Source of the DNA: Rubrivivax sp. | GTDB taxonomy: Bacteria > Pseudomonadota > Gammaproteobacteria > Burkholderiales > Burkholderiaceae_C | Direction: 5' to 3' | DNA length: 35,116 nt | Assembly: GCA_027487905.1 (NCBI GenBank) | Contig: JAIYCR010000110.1 | Location: forward strand, 1-35,116 | Part shown: piece by piece, positions 1 through 10,200 of the stretch | How the letters are laid out: each line of letters opens with the position of its first letter | How positions within the stretch are numbered: the stretch's first letter is position 1 | Program-made: the position numbers and the translations under genes | Notes under the pieces: generated by a model | The model's input: the letters and a program-made list of their open reading frames with translations, nothing else | The model's database searches: none | Told to the model about the DNA's origin: nothing

Positions 1-574
1 CCTCGGCCGGCAGCAGCCGCCGGTCGCGCTGGACGTCCCGGCGCGGCTCAAGATCACGGCGCGCGAGCTCGGCGGCCTCGGCCGGCGTCGGCAGGCTGTA
101 GCCGCGGGGTAGTTGGCGCAGCGGGTTGGGCGTGGTCGCGCCGGTGCGGCGCAGATGCCAGTCCACGATGCGGGCCAGAAGTTCCATCCGCTTGCGCACC
201 GTCCCGGGCGCCAGATGCCGGCGCACCTTCAGGTCGCGCACCAGTGCGTCGACCCAGGCCGCGTCAACCTGACGCAACCGGACCCCAGGGCAGAGCGCCA
301 TCACCGCAGGCAGCAGTTCCGCGTCGCTGGCCGTCACCGGCCCGTCGCGCCCGTACTCGCGGCACACCGCGACCAGCAGAACATCGCCCTGCCGGGCCGG
401 CGCAGCGGTGGCGAACTCGGTCGGCACGACGCCGGCGGCCAGCAGCGCCTCAAGATGCTCGGCGTAGGCGCGGGCCTCGGGCTCGCTGTCGAAGGTGAGG
501 AACAGGGCGCGCGGCAGCAGCCGGTGACGCACCCGAATCTGCCACCGTCCCCCGCGCTGCTGGATGCTGGCCAC
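1..574 (-). CDS. Site-specific tyrosine recombinase/integrase, N-terminal part (cut by window edge)
   Basis: The minus-strand frame is open from a GTG at 574 to the left edge (191 codons, no stop). The only upstream in-frame codons back to a TAG near 630 contain no other start. The protein opens with MASIQQRGGRWQIRVRHRLL, the usual N-terminal 'arm' start of phage-type integrases. A core-binding (SAM-like) region follows, roughly residues 95-150, including LAPGTVRKRMELLARIVDWH and NPLRQLPRGYS, and then a basic stretch, RRDVQRDRRLLPAE, at the edge. The catalytic R-H-R-Y domain lies outside the window, so activity cannot be judged. The gene sits about 155 bp past the 3' end of tRNA-Cys and reads away from it, the usual arrangement for an element integrated at a tRNA 3' end. 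It could also be a stranded single integrase. The family call is fairly firm; an intact island is inference. Confidence 0.8.
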   Translation of the reverse strand, partial: MASIQQRGGRWQIRVRHRLLPRALFLTFDSEPEARAYAEHLEALLAAGVVPTEFATAAPARQGDVLLVAVCREYGRDGPVTASDAELLPAVMALCPGVRLRQVDAAWVDALVRDLKVRRHLAPGTVRKRMELLARIVDWHLRRTGATTPNPLRQLPRGYSLPTPAEAAELARRDLEPRRDVQRDRRLLPAE

Positions 575-610
575 GGCTACTGGGCTTGACGGATAAAGCC
601 CGAAGTCTAG

Positions 611-637
611 GGTAGCCTGCTACCGTTTTCCGGTAGC
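611..637. repeat. Three alternating copies of GGTAGC upstream of the integrase
   Basis: GGTAGC (611-616) and GCTACC (619-624) face each other across 2 bp. GCTACCG (619-625) and CGGTAGC (631-637) face each other across 5 bp (TTTTC). The middle copy can therefore pair with either neighbour. The cluster lies 37-63 bp upstream of the integrase start and downstream of tRNA-Cys. It may be a binding site for a dimeric regulator or the recombinase itself, or a weak hairpin ending the tRNA transcript. There is no U-tract. Confidence 0.6.
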
Positions 638-730
638 ACGAGGCCTTTTTCGGGGGGTTTGAGGCGGTTTTAAAGCCCACCAAGCTTTCGCCGCGATTCC
701 TGAAACCCGTTGAAAATCAAGCGTTTAGGC

Positions 731-804
731 TGGAGGCGCGACCCGGAGTCGAACCGGGCTGGACGGATTTGCAATCCGTTGCATAACCGCTTTGCTATCG
801 CGCC
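731..804 (-). tRNA. tRNA-Cys (anticodon GCA)
   Basis: A 74-nt cloverleaf on the minus strand. The acceptor arm is GGCGCGA paired with UCGCGCC, followed by U73 and an encoded CCA (731-733). The anticodon loop carries GCA in a stem of ACGGA/UCCGU, and the T-arm contains GGUUCGACUCC. It is the second gene after tRNA-Gly and is probably on the same transcript. Its 3' end faces the integrase gene, so it is the likely attachment site. Confidence 0.97.
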
Positions 805-819
805 GGAAAAACCAGAAAC

Positions 820-848
820 GACAAAGGGAAGCACTGCTTCCCTTTGTC
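820..848. repeat. 14-bp perfect inverted repeat between tRNA-Gly and tRNA-Cys
   Basis: GACAAAGGGAAGCA (820-833) and TGCTTCCCTTTGTC (835-848) are exact complements around one base. In RNA they make a long hairpin of about 12-13 pairs. It fills most of the 51-nt spacer between the two tRNAs. It may be a processing signal or a protein site. Without a T-run after it, it is not a typical terminator. Confidence 0.8.
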
Positions 849-855
849 TTTGAAC

Positions 856-931
856 TGGAGCGGGAGACGAGGCTCGAACTCGCGACCTCAACCTTGGCAA
901 GGTTGCGCTCTACCAACTGAGCTACTCCCGC
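856..931 (-). tRNA. tRNA-Gly (anticodon GCC)
   Basis: A 76-nt cloverleaf on the minus strand. The acceptor arm is GCGGGAG paired with CUCCCGC, then U and an encoded CCA (856-858). The D-arm is AGCUCAGUUGGUAGAGC, the anticodon loop has GCC in a CAACC/GGUUG stem, and the T-loop is GUUCGAGCC. It is the first gene of the tRNA-Gly/tRNA-Cys pair, with a good promoter just upstream. Confidence 0.97.
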
Positions 932-990
932 ATCGTCTTCGAAGATGCTTGCCGTTGCCAGCTTGCGTTCCCCGTTGAGCGAAGCCCTGC

Positions 991-1020
991 AGTATAGAGA
1001 TGATTCGGCGCGTTTGTAAA
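991..1020 (-). promoter_or_regulatory. Sigma-70-type promoter for the tRNA-Gly/tRNA-Cys transcript
   Basis: On the minus strand TTTACA (1020-1015) and TATACT (996-991) are separated by 18 bp. The start would fall near 985, about 54 nt before tRNA-Gly. The DNA after the -10 is GC-rich (GCAGGGC), as in stringently controlled stable-RNA promoters. The -35 box lies inside the loop of a long inverted repeat (999-1041). Confidence 0.65.
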
Positions 1021-1041
1021 GAGCCTTCGCGCCAAATCATC
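999..1041 (-). terminator. Long inverted repeat after lon, possible lon terminator
   Basis: GATGATTCGGCGCG (999-1012) and CGCGCCAAATCATC (1028-1041) are complementary at 13 of 14 positions. In the minus-strand transcript the odd position becomes a U-G wobble, so the stem is fully paired with a 15-nt loop. It starts 12 nt after the lon stop codon. No clear U-tract follows, so terminator function is inference. The loop contains the -35 box of the tRNA promoter. Confidence 0.55.
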
Positions 1042-1053
1042 GCTTGCCGAAGG

Positions 1054-3507
<2,454 letters not shown>

Positions 3508-3529
3508 AGGGCCTCACTTTCTCGAATCC

Positions 3530-3557
3530 ATATCAGGATCCGCAATCGGATTGCAAG
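3530..3557 (-). promoter_or_regulatory. Possible heat-shock (sigma-32-like) promoter of lon
   Basis: On the minus strand CTTGCAA (3557-3551) and CTGATAT (3536-3530) are 14 bp apart, 23 bp before the lon ATG. The upstream box matches the sigma-32 consensus CTTGAAA at 6 of 7 positions; the downstream box matches CCCATNT weakly (4 of 7). A perfect palindrome, GCAATC-G-GATTGC (3542-3554), overlaps the spacer. Heat-shock control of lon is known in other proteobacteria; the assignment here is tentative. Confidence 0.35.
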
Positions 3558-3623
3558 TCATGCACCCGTAACGCAAACAAAAGCCCCAAAACGCTCAGCA
3601 AAGCCACCCACGCCCTCAAGCGC

Positions 3624-3706
3624 GCACCGCGGATCCGGCTTCGCCGGTCCGCTGGTGCGGCCCCCCTGGGGGGGAGCGGCCCTGGCCGCTCCGGGGGGCG
3701 GGGGCC
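3624..3706. repeat. GC-rich double-hairpin (REP-like) element between clpX and lon
   Basis: Two palindromic units lie side by side. The first (3624-3658) pairs GCACCGCGGATCCGGC with GCCGGTCCGCTGGTGC around a TTC loop, with small bulges. The second has perfect 9-bp arms, GGAGCGGCC (3673-3681) and GGCCGCTCC (3684-3692), flanked by C-runs and G-runs (3660-3674, 3693-3704) that can also pair. It begins just after the clpX stop. It could end clpX transcription or be a dispersed REP-type sequence; only other copies in the genome would tell. Confidence 0.55.
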
Positions 3707-3709
3707 ATC

Positions 3710-4975
3710 TCATGCACTGGCCTTCTGCTCCCGGTACACCAGCAGCGGCCGCGCCTCATCGACGATGTTGTGCTCGTCCAGCACGACCTTGGCCACGCCC
3801 TCGAGCGTGGGCAGTTCGTACATGGTGTCGATCAGCGCCTGCTCCATGATCGAGCGCAGCCCGCGCGCACCCGTCTTGCGCGCGAGCGCCTTGCGGGCGA
3901 TGGCGGCCAGGGCGGAGGGGCGGATCTCCAGCTCGACCTTGTCCATCGCGAAGAGCTGCTGGTACTGCTTGAGCAGCGCGTTCTTCGGCTCGGTGAGGAT
4001 CTGCACCAGCGCGTCCTCGGTGAGTTCGCCCAGCGTGGCCACCACCGGCAGGCGGCCGACCAGTTCGGGAATCAGGCCGAACTTGATGATGTCTTCGGGC
4101 TGCACGTCGCGGAACACCTCGGACACCCGGCGCTCGCTCTTGCCGTGCACCGTGGCCGCGAAGCCGATTCCTGACTTCTCCGAGCGGTTCTGGATGACCT
4201 TCTCCAGACCGTCGAAGGCGCCACCGCAGATGAACAGGATATTGGTCGTGTCGATCTGCAGGAAGTCCTGGTTGGGGTGCTTGCGCCCGCCCTGAGGCGG
4301 CACGCTGGCCATGGTGCCTTCGACCAGCTTGAGCAGCGCCTGCTGCACGCCCTCGCCCGAGACGTCGCGGGTGATGCTCGGGTTGTCGGCCTTGCGCGAG
4401 ATCTTGTCGATCTCGTCGATGTAGACGATGCCGCGCTGCGCCCGCTCGACGTCGTAGTTGCAGTTCTGCAGCAGCTTCTGGATGATGTTCTCGACGTCCT
4501 CGCCGACATAGCCCGCCTCGGTGAGCGTGGTGGCGTCGGCGATCACGAAGGGCACGTTGAGCAGCCGGGCCAGCGTCTGCGCCAGCAGCGTCTTGCCCGA
4601 GCCGGTGGGCCCGATGAGCAGGATGTTGCTCTTGGTGAGCTCGATCTCGTCCTTGTTGCGGCTCATGTGCTTGAGCCGCTTGTAGTGGTTGTAGACCGCC
4701 ACGGCCAGCGTGCGCTTGGCCACTTCCTGGCCGATCACGTACTGGTCCAGGCTTGCCTTGATCTCGGTGGGGATGGGCAGGTCGGACTTGGGCGACTTCG
4801 GATCGACCGTCTCCGCGGGCACCTCGTCGCGGATGATGTCGTTGCACAGCTCGATGCACTCGTCGCAGATGAACACCGACGGTCCGGCGATGAGCTTCTT
4901 CACCTCGTGCTGGCTCTTGCCGCAGAAGGAACAGTACAGCACCTTCTCGCTGGACGAGGCTTTCTTGTCGGGCAT
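3710..4975 (-). CDS. clpX: ATP-dependent Clp protease ATP-binding subunit ClpX
   Basis: AAA+ unfoldase that recognises tagged or specific substrates and feeds them to ClpP. The ATG at 4975 gives 421 aa, close to E. coli ClpX (424). The longer open frame back to 5077 is not used because the family begins with the short MPDKK-type N-terminus. The zinc-binding domain has C15-x2-C18 and C37-x2-C40. Walker A is GPTGSGKT (122-129), the pore loop is GYVGED (155-160), Walker B is IVYIDEID (183-190), and the ClpP-docking IGF loop is at 270-272. All key motifs are intact. It lies 121 bp downstream of clpP. A terminator-like hairpin sits in that gap, and a -10-like TATCAT (5010-5005) follows it, so clpX may have its own weak promoter. 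Confidence 0.98.
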   Translation of the reverse strand: MPDKKASSSEKVLYCSFCGKSQHEVKKLIAGPSVFICDECIELCNDIIRDEVPAETVDPKSPKSDLPIPTEIKASLDQYVIGQEVAKRTLAVAVYNHYKRLKHMSRNKDEIELTKSNILLIGPTGSGKTLLAQTLARLLNVPFVIADATTLTEAGYVGEDVENIIQKLLQNCNYDVERAQRGIVYIDEIDKISRKADNPSITRDVSGEGVQQALLKLVEGTMASVPPQGGRKHPNQDFLQIDTTNILFICGGAFDGLEKVIQNRSEKSGIGFAATVHGKSERRVSEVFRDVQPEDIIKFGLIPELVGRLPVVATLGELTEDALVQILTEPKNALLKQYQQLFAMDKVELEIRPSALAAIARKALARKTGARGLRSIMEQALIDTMYELPTLEGVAKVVLDEHNIVDEARPLLVYREQKASA

Positions 4976-5019
4976 GTGGGGGGCCTGTGAAGGGGGTTCA
5001 GATGATGATAGGCCAAAGA

Positions 5020-5053
5020 AAACGGGGCCCTGGCGAACAAAAGGGCCCCGTTT
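5020..5053 (-). terminator. Intrinsic terminator-like hairpin between clpP and clpX
   Basis: AAACGGGGCCC (5020-5030) and GGGCCCCGTTT (5043-5053) are perfect 11-bp arms with a 12-nt loop. Read on the minus strand (clpP to clpX) the stem is followed by TTTTCTTT, a good U-tract. It lies 44 nt after the clpP stop and should reduce transcription into clpX. Confidence 0.75.
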
Positions 5054-5096
5054 CGGTCGCTTTGCCCTGCCCGGCAAGCGCCGGGCCGGCAGGCAA

Positions 5097-5705
5097 TCAC
5101 TGCCGCTTGTCGATGACCTGGTCGATCAGGCCGTAGTCGCGCGCTTCGGGCGGGCTCATGTAGTAGTCGCGCTCCATGTCCGCGGCGATCTTCTCGTAGC
5201 TCTGGCCGGTGCGCTCGGCGTAGATGCGGTTGAGCTGCTCGCGGGTCTTGAGGATCTCGCGGGCGGTGATCTCGATGTCGGTGGCCTGGCCCTGCGCGCC
5301 GCCGGACGGCTGGTGGATCATGATCTTGCTGTTGGGCAGCGAGAAGCGCTTGCCCTTGGCACCGGCCATCAGCAGGAAGCTGCCCATGCTCGCGGCCATG
5401 CCCATGCACAGCGTGGACACGTCCGGCTTGATGAACTGCATGGTGTCGAAGATCGACAGGCCCGCGCTCACGCTGCCGCCGGGGGAGTTGATGTACAGGA
5501 AGATGTCCTTGTCCGGGTTCTCGCTCTCCAGGAACAGCATCTGCGCGCACACCAGGTTGGCGCTCTGGTCGTTCACCGGCCCGACCAGGAAGACGATGCG
5601 CTCGCGCAGCAGGCGCGAGTAGATGTCGTAGGCGCGCTCGCCGCGGCCGGACTGCTCGATGACGATGGGCACCATGCCCAGGCCCGTCGTTTCCAGTGCA
5701 CTCAT
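5097..5705 (-). CDS. clpP: ATP-dependent Clp protease proteolytic subunit ClpP
   Basis: Serine peptidase that forms the double heptameric degradation chamber used with ClpX. It is 202 aa. The catalytic triad is S106 (in GMAASMGS), H131 (in MIHQPSGG) and D180 (in MERDYYMS), each shifted nine residues from mature E. coli ClpP numbering. The handle region [12 protein letters not shown] (71-82) is intact. A short N-terminal propeptide is probably removed by self-cleavage. It follows tig by 85 bp with a GC hairpin between and precedes clpX, the standard order. Confidence 0.98.
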   Translation of the reverse strand: MSALETTGLGMVPIVIEQSGRGERAYDIYSRLLRERIVFLVGPVNDQSANLVCAQMLFLESENPDKDIFLYINSPGGSVSAGLSIFDTMQFIKPDVSTLCMGMAASMGSFLLMAGAKGKRFSLPNSKIMIHQPSGGAQGQATDIEITAREILKTREQLNRIYAERTGQSYEKIAADMERDYYMSPPEARDYGLIDQVIDKRQ

Positions 5706-5727
5706 CGGAATTTCCTCTTGGGGGTCG

Positions 5728-5748
5728 GGCCCGGCGGGATGCCGGGCC
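5728..5748. repeat. Small GC hairpin between tig and clpP
   Basis: GGCCCGGC (5728-5735) and GCCGGGCC (5741-5748) form an 8-bp stem with a 5-nt loop in the 85-bp gap between tig and clpP. No U-tract follows on the minus strand. It may stabilise or process the transcript; no more can be said. Confidence 0.45.
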
Positions 5749-5790
5749 GGCGACGGACGTTCAGGGAACTGCGCTCGGTCGCCTGCGGCC

Positions 5791-7098
5791 TCAACCGGCC
5801 ATCAGCTCGTCGAAGGGCACGGCCTTGTCGCTCACGCGGGCCAGGCCCATCACATGCGTGGCCACGTTGTTCTCGATGACGACCGCCTCGACTTCGGCCA
5901 TGCGCTGGCGGTCGCCCAGGTACCAGCGCACCACCTCGGCGGGGCGCTCGTAGCTCTGGGCGATTTCCTCGATGTGGGCCTGCAGCTGCTCGGGCTTGGC
6001 CTGCAGGTTGGCGCTGCGGACCAGCTCGGCCACCACCAGGCCCAGGCGCACGCGGCGCTCGGCCTGGGCGGTGAAGAGCTCGGCGGGGATGGGGGCGGTG
6101 TCGGCATCCTTGACGCCGCGCTTCTTGAGGTCCTCGCGGGCGCCTTCGACCATGCGCTCGGTCTCGCCTTTCACCAGCGCCTGCGGCACGTCCAGCTCGG
6201 CGGCCTTGACCAGCGCATCCATCACCGACGCCTTGTTGCGTGCGAGCACGCGGAACTTCACTTCGCGCTCGAGGTTGCGGCGGATGTCCGCGCGCAGGCT
6301 GTCCAGCGTGCCGTCGGCGATGCCCAGCGTCTGGGCGAAGGCCTCGTCGACCACCGGCAGGTTCTGCTGCTCGATCTTCTTGACGGTGACGAGGAAGTCG
6401 GCTTCCTTGCCGGCCACTTCCTTGCCCTGGTAGTCCTCGGGGAACTGCAGCGGGAAGGTCTTGCTGTCGCCCACCTTCATGCCGCGCACGGCCTTGTCGA
6501 AGGTCTCGAGCATCTGGCCTTCGCCGACCAGGAACTGGAAGTCGCTCGCCTGGCCGCCCTGGAAGGGCTCGCCGTCGATCTTGCCTTCGAAGTCGATGGT
6601 GACGCGGTCGCCTTCGGCGGCGCCCTCGGCGGCGGGGCGCTGCGAGAAGGTGCGGCGCTGCTTGCGCAGGATGTCCAGCGTCTTGTCGATGGCCGCATCG
6701 GTGACCTCGGAGGACACGCGCTCGACCTCGGCGGCGGACAGGTCGCCCAGCTTGATCTCGGGGTAGACCTCGAAGGTGGCATCGAAGGCGATCTCGCCCT
6801 CGGGCGCGGCTTCCTTCTCGGCGATGCGCGGGGCGCCGGCCACCCGCAGCTTGGCCTCGTTGACGGCCTGGTTGAACTTCTCACCGACCTTGTCGTTCAT
6901 CACTTCGTAGTGCACGGAGTAGCCGTAGCGCTGGCTGACCACGCTCATGGGCACCTTGCCGGGGCGGAAGCCGTCGGCCTTGACCGTGCGCGCCAGCTTC
7001 TTCAGTCGGGTCTCGACCTCGCTGCGGATGGCGTCGGCGGGCAGCGTGAGGGTGATGCGGCGCTCGAGTTTCTCGAGGGTTTCGACGTGGACAGTCAT
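5791..7098 (-). CDS. tig: Trigger factor, ribosome-associated chaperone and peptidyl-prolyl isomerase
   Basis: Binds the ribosome exit tunnel and shields nascent chains. It is 435 aa, normal for the family. The ribosome-binding signature GFRPGK is at residues 43-48 of the N-terminal domain. An FKBP-type PPIase domain follows at about 155-245 ([17 protein letters not shown], then [19 protein letters not shown]). The C-terminal half is the helical chaperone arm domain. The start at 7098 gives the typical [15 protein letters not shown]-terminus. tRNA-Leu ends 26 nt upstream on the same strand, so both probably share a primary transcript with tRNA processing freeing the tig leader. clpP, clpX and lon follow. 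Confidence 0.97.
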   Translation of the reverse strand: MTVHVETLEKLERRITLTLPADAIRSEVETRLKKLARTVKADGFRPGKVPMSVVSQRYGYSVHYEVMNDKVGEKFNQAVNEAKLRVAGAPRIAEKEAAPEGEIAFDATFEVYPEIKLGDLSAAEVERVSSEVTDAAIDKTLDILRKQRRTFSQRPAAEGAAEGDRVTIDFEGKIDGEPFQGGQASDFQFLVGEGQMLETFDKAVRGMKVGDSKTFPLQFPEDYQGKEVAGKEADFLVTVKKIEQQNLPVVDEAFAQTLGIADGTLDSLRADIRRNLEREVKFRVLARNKASVMDALVKAAELDVPQALVKGETERMVEGAREDLKKRGVKDADTAPIPAELFTAQAERRVRLGLVVAELVRSANLQAKPEQLQAHIEEIAQSYERPAEVVRWYLGDRQRMAEVEAVVIENNVATHVMGLARVSDKAVPFDELMAG

Positions 7099-7124
7099 GG
7101 CGTTGGAGGAAGGATGAATCGGGC

Positions 7125-7211
7125 TGGTGCGCGGGGGGGGACTCGAACCCCCACACCATCGCTGGCGTCAGGACCTAAACCTGGTGCGTCTACCAATTTC
7201 GCCACCCGCGC
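7125..7211 (-). tRNA. tRNA-Leu (anticodon UAG)
   Basis: An 87-nt class II tRNA with a long variable arm. The acceptor GCGCGGG pairs with CCCGCGC, then A73 and an encoded CCA (7125-7127). The anticodon stem CCAGG/CCUGA holds loop UUUAGGU, giving UAG. The T-arm is GGGGGUUCGAGUCCCCC. It lies directly upstream of tig in the same direction. A TAAACT box (7251-7246) 35 bp upstream could be its -10, but no good -35 is visible. Confidence 0.96.
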
Positions 7212-7253
7212 AGGGTGAGGTTCGAAGCGTCTTGGCGAACCCGCGAGTTTACG

Positions 7254-7285
7254 CCGCGCTGCCGCCCGCCCCGGCGGCAGCGCGG
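7254..7285 (-). terminator. Strong GC hairpin after the RND permease gene
   Basis: CCGCGCTGCCGCC (7254-7266) and GGCGGCAGCGCGG (7273-7285) are perfect 13-bp arms with a 6-nt loop. The stem starts immediately after the permease stop codon (7286). Read on the minus strand it is followed by GTAAACT, not by a U-run. It most likely blocks read-through or protects the 3' end, and separates the efflux genes from tRNA-Leu. Confidence 0.6.
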
Positions 7286-10200
7286 TCAAGCCGGTCGGCG
7301 CACCCGGAACCAGGCCGCATACATGGCCGGCAGCGCCAGCAAGGTGAGCACCGTGGCCACCACCAGGCCACCCATGATGGCCACGGCCATCGGCCCCCAG
7401 AAGACGCTGCGCGACAGCGGAATCATGGCCAGCACGGCCGCCGCCGCGGTGAGCACGATGGGCCGGAAGCGCCGCACCGCGGCCTCGACGATGGCGTCCC
7501 AGGCCGGCACGCCGCGCGAACGGTCCTGCTCGATCTGGTCGATGAGGATGACCGAGTTGCGCATGATCATGCCCATCAGCGCGATCACGCCGAGCAGCGC
7601 GACGAAGCCGAAGGGCCGGTCGAGCAGCAGCAGCGCGCCGGCCACGCCGGCGATGCCCAGCGGCCCGGTGAGGAAGACCAGCAGCGCGCGGCTGAAGCTC
7701 TGCAGCTGCAGCATCAGCAGCGTGAAGATGAGGAAGAGCATCACCGGCACGCCCGCCGCGATCGACCCCTGCCCCTTGCTGCTCTCCTCCACCGCGCCGG
7801 CGATCTGGATGCGGTAGGCCGGCGGCAGCGTCGCCTGCAGCTGCTGCAGGCGGGGCCAGAGCTCGCGGGTGACGGTGGGGCCCTGGACGCCGTCGACCAC
7901 GTCGGCCTGCACCGTCACCGCGAACTGGCGGTTCTCCCGCCACATCACGCCGGGCTCCCAGGCGAACTCGACACGGGCGATCTGCGTCAGCGGAATCGAC
8001 CGCCCCGAGCTCGTGGGCAGGTAGGCGCTGGCCAGCGAGGTGATGGCCGCGCGCTCGTCGGCGGGCTGTCGCAGCACGATGTCCACCAGCTTGTCGCCCT
8101 CGCGGTACTGGCCGATGGTGCTGCCCGAAAGCATGGTGCGCGCCGCCTGGGCGATGGACTGGCTGCTCACCCCGAGCGCACGCGCCTTGTCCTGGTCGAT
8201 GGACAGGCGCAGCACCTTGATCGACTCGTTCCAGTTGTCGTTCACGCCCCGCAGGCTCGGGTGCTCGCTGAGCACCGCGCGGGTCGCGTCGGCATGGCGG
8301 CGAACCTCCACCGGGTCGGGGCCGATCACCCGGAACATCACCGGATAGGCCACTGGCGGGCCGTTGGGCAGCAGCTTGACCCGCGAGCGCGCCTCGCCGA
8401 ACTCGGCGGCCAGCAGCTCGGGCAGGCGGCGCCGCAGCGCCTCGCGTTCGGCCAGCCCCTCGGGCAGCACGATGAACTGGCTGACGTTGGGCTGGGGAAA
8501 GATCTGGTCGAGCGGCAGGTAGAAACGCGGAACCCCCGAGCCCACCCAGGCGGTGACGCTCTTCACGCCCGGCTCGGCCCGCAGCCGCGCATCGAAGCGC
8601 CGGGCCAGCGCGTCGCTCTCCTGGATGCTCGAGCCCTCGGGCAGCCACAGGTCCACCAGCAGCTCGGGGCGGCTGGAGTCGGGGAAGAACTGCTGCTGCA
8701 CCCGTCCCATGCCGACGATGCCCAGCGCGAAGATCAGCACCGTCACCCCGATGGTGATCCAGCGGTGCGCCACGCAGGCGTGCACCGCCCGCCGGAAGCG
8801 CGCGTAGAAGGGCGTGTCGAAGAGTTCGTGCGGGGGCGCCGCCGCGGCCTCGGCGGCGGTGCGCGTGCGCAGCAGCCGGGCGCCCAGATAGGGCACGAAG
8901 TACACCGACACCACCCAGCTGATCACCAGCGCCGCGGAGGTCACGGCGAAGATGGCGAAGGTGTATTCACCGGTGACCGACTTGGCCAGGCCGATCGGCA
9001 GGAAACCCGCCGCCGTGATGAGCGTGCCGGTGAGCATGGGCATCGCGGTCACGTCGTAGGCGTAGGTGGCCGCGGTCATGGTGTCGTGCCCCTCCTCGAG
9101 CTTTCGCACCATCATCTCCACCGCGATGATCGCGTCGTCCACCAGCAGGCCCAGCGCGATGATCAGCGAACCGAGGCTGATCTTGTGCAGCCCCACGCCC
9201 CAGTAGTACATCACCACGAAGGTGATGGCCAGCACCAGCGGAATGGTCACGCCCACCACCAGCCCGGGGCGCACGTCGATGCGCAGCGGGCGGGTGTGCA
9301 GGCCGAGCGACACGAAGCTCACCGCCAGCACGATCACCACCGCCTCGATCAGCACCTTGACGAACTCGTTGACCGAACGCGAGACGGCCTGCGGCTGGTC
9401 CTGCACCGTCTCGAGCGTGATGCCGGCCGGCAGGCCCGCGCGGATGCCGGCCATGGCGCGCTCGAGGTTGCGGCCCAGCGCGATGATGTCGCCGCCCTTG
9501 GCCATGGACACACCCAGCGCGATGACCTCCCGGCCCTGGTGCCGCACCTTCACCGACGGCGGGTCCACATAGCCCCGGGTGATCTCGGCGATGTCGCCCA
9601 GGCGCAGCGTGGACGCCTGGCGGGTCTCGGGGTTCACCGCCCGGATGGGCAGCTGGCGCAGTGCCTCCACCGAGGTGAAGGCACCGGCCACCCGCACCTG
9701 CAGGTTCTCCCGGCCGGTGCTGAGCACCCCGGCGCCTTCGACCGCGTTCTGCGCGCCCAGCTGCTGCAGCACCTGGCTGAAGTCCAGGCCCAGCAGGGCC
9801 AGGCGCTTCTGGGAGATCTCGACGAAGATCTTCTCGGCCTGCGCACCGAAGGTCTCCACCTTGGCGACGTCGGGCACGCGGAGCAGGGCCTGGCGGATGC
9901 GGTCGGCCTCCACCCTCAATTCCTCGGCGCTGAAGCCATCGGCCGACACCGCGAAGATGGAGCCGTAGACGTCGCCGAACTCGTCGTTGAAGACCGGGCC
10001 GATCACCCCGGCCGGCAAGGTGCCGCGCACATCGCCCAGCTTCTTTCGAACCTGGTACCACACGCCGCTCACCTCCTTCGGGGGCGAGCTGTCCTTGAGC
10101 TGCAGGATGGTCAGCGACTCACCGGGCTTGGTGTAGCTGCGCACCACGTCGGCATGGGCCACCTCCTGCAGCGTGCGCTCGATGCGGTCGGTCACCTGCT

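Noticed and set aside
450-683. A 77-codon minus-strand ORF overlapping the integrase start
   Set aside because: It is out of frame with the integrase, and its translation is Ala/Arg/Pro-rich without a domain; the integrase frame carries clear family motifs.
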